Below are positions 63,462 through 64,000 of a stretch of 64,000 nt of DNA, one piece after another. Origin of the DNA: Siphonodentalium dalli (Eukaryota > Mollusca > Scaphopoda > Gadilida > Siphonodentaliidae). A program made the position numbers and the translations under genes. The stretch is taken from assembly GCA_032622095.1 (NCBI GenBank), contig CP136063.1, positions 280,979,426 to 281,043,425 of the forward strand, given 5' to 3'. The notes below the pieces were generated by a model. That model saw only the letters and a program-made list of their open reading frames with translations, was not told where the DNA came from and ran no database searches. How positions within the stretch are numbered: the first letter of the stretch is position 1; each line of letters opens with the position of its first letter.

Positions 63462-63715
63462 GTCTTGTTAAATCAGCATTTAATATATAATAGCTGCTCA
63501 ATATCAAAGCAGATATTCCTGTGCCAGTGTGATTACATCAATGTGATTTAACATTATGACGGACAATTTTGATGCACAATGTTCAACCGATTGTCATTTA
63601 GATAAGTAATCTTGTAACATGTAGCCGAAAGTGTATTTTGGATCATCACTGAGGAAGGCCTGTGGCCAAAAGCTTTGATATTGAGCAGCTATTATATATT
63701 AAATGCTAATTAAAT
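63462..63715. mobile_element. Small inverted-repeat element (~47-bp arms)
   Basis: AGCATTTAATATATAATAGC then TGCTCAATATCAAAGC at the left is mirrored at 63669-63706. Just inside the right arm is CTGAGGAAGGCCTGTGGCCA. Confidence 0.8.
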
Positions 63716-64000
63716 TGGTCTTGCCAAAGTAGAAGAATGTTAATGAATTAAATAAACTCTACTGTGTTATTGATTTTCTTAAAGTTAGAAAATATGTCAG
63801 AGGTGGAAACTCCATAAATAGAATCTCCAGTCATCACACGTGAACACCACAGGATTCTGAAGGAGAAACCTGGGACGATTTAAAAGGCTTCTGAAGGAGA
63901 AACCTGGAACAATTTAACGGAGTGAAAAAATAACATGATCGATCAAGTCTTCTCTGGAGTATAGATAGAGTTGGCTGCTCAGTTTCGAAAGTTGAAATGT

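Overview
Eukaryotic nuclear DNA, AT-rich and dominated by repeats, from an invertebrate. The repeat mix (tandem GGCCATCTTGGATT-type repeats, CR1/Jockey-like LINE pieces, a tRNA-derived SINE, many foldback MITEs) together with a RIM/Piccolo-type synaptic gene suggests a lophotrochozoan, probably a mollusc. That assignment is inference. There are no prokaryotic genes, operons or CRISPR arrays.

The one host gene I can support is on the + strand, spread over about 28 kb (6393-34551) and split into small exons by repeat-filled introns. Six exons (6393-6565, 7909-8366, 19011-19070, 24658-24780, 28660-28799, 34408-34551) have splice-like ends and join in one frame (1098 nt, 365 residues plus stop). 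They encode a tandem C2A/C2B protein of the RIM/Piccolo/Fife active-zone family. The 5' part (zinc finger, PDZ) must lie upstream of the window; 707-763 is a possible further exon.

The rest is mobile and tandem DNA. The most striking element is a 69-nt near-perfect palindrome (PAL; arms begin GCCAATGCATTCTCTTATAT) present about 30 times, usually as two inverted copies separated by an AT-rich spacer. The double-PAL core, bounded by CCCTGTG...CACAGGG, sits inside four kinds of outer terminus: family A (TGACCCGCCATATC), family B (TTAACCCTTTACCCAACA, TTAA target), family C (TTAACCCTTTCAGTGCCAGG) and family D (TTAACCCTTCC..TGGAGC). A second, unrelated family (Q) has the same layout of two hairpins inside inverted repeats. 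Further foldback families (R, S, single palindromes) and long inverted-repeat elements are present, several nested.

Layout: 0-6 kb PAL elements, a 51-bp minisatellite, a 9-bp-TSD MITE; 6.4-8.4 kb C2A exons; 9.4-12.7 kb LINE interrupted by a TIR repeat; 12.7-13.6 kb family B element with a nested insertion; 14.8-18.8 kb TIR element and minisatellites; 19-28.8 kb linker and C2B exons among nested TIR elements and a 43-bp satellite; 29-34.3 kb TIR element, LINE, S and A elements; 34.4-34.6 kb terminal exon; 34.6-41 kb Q/R/PAL fragments and LINE ends; 41-47.6 kb inverted-repeat pair and the longest LINE (44.1-47.6 kb); 48-50.5 kb split LINE around a long inverted repeat; 50.5-55.8 kb GAT arrays flanking a giant foldback; 56-64 kb S, A, B, D, Q elements, a SINE and a 38-bp minisatellite.
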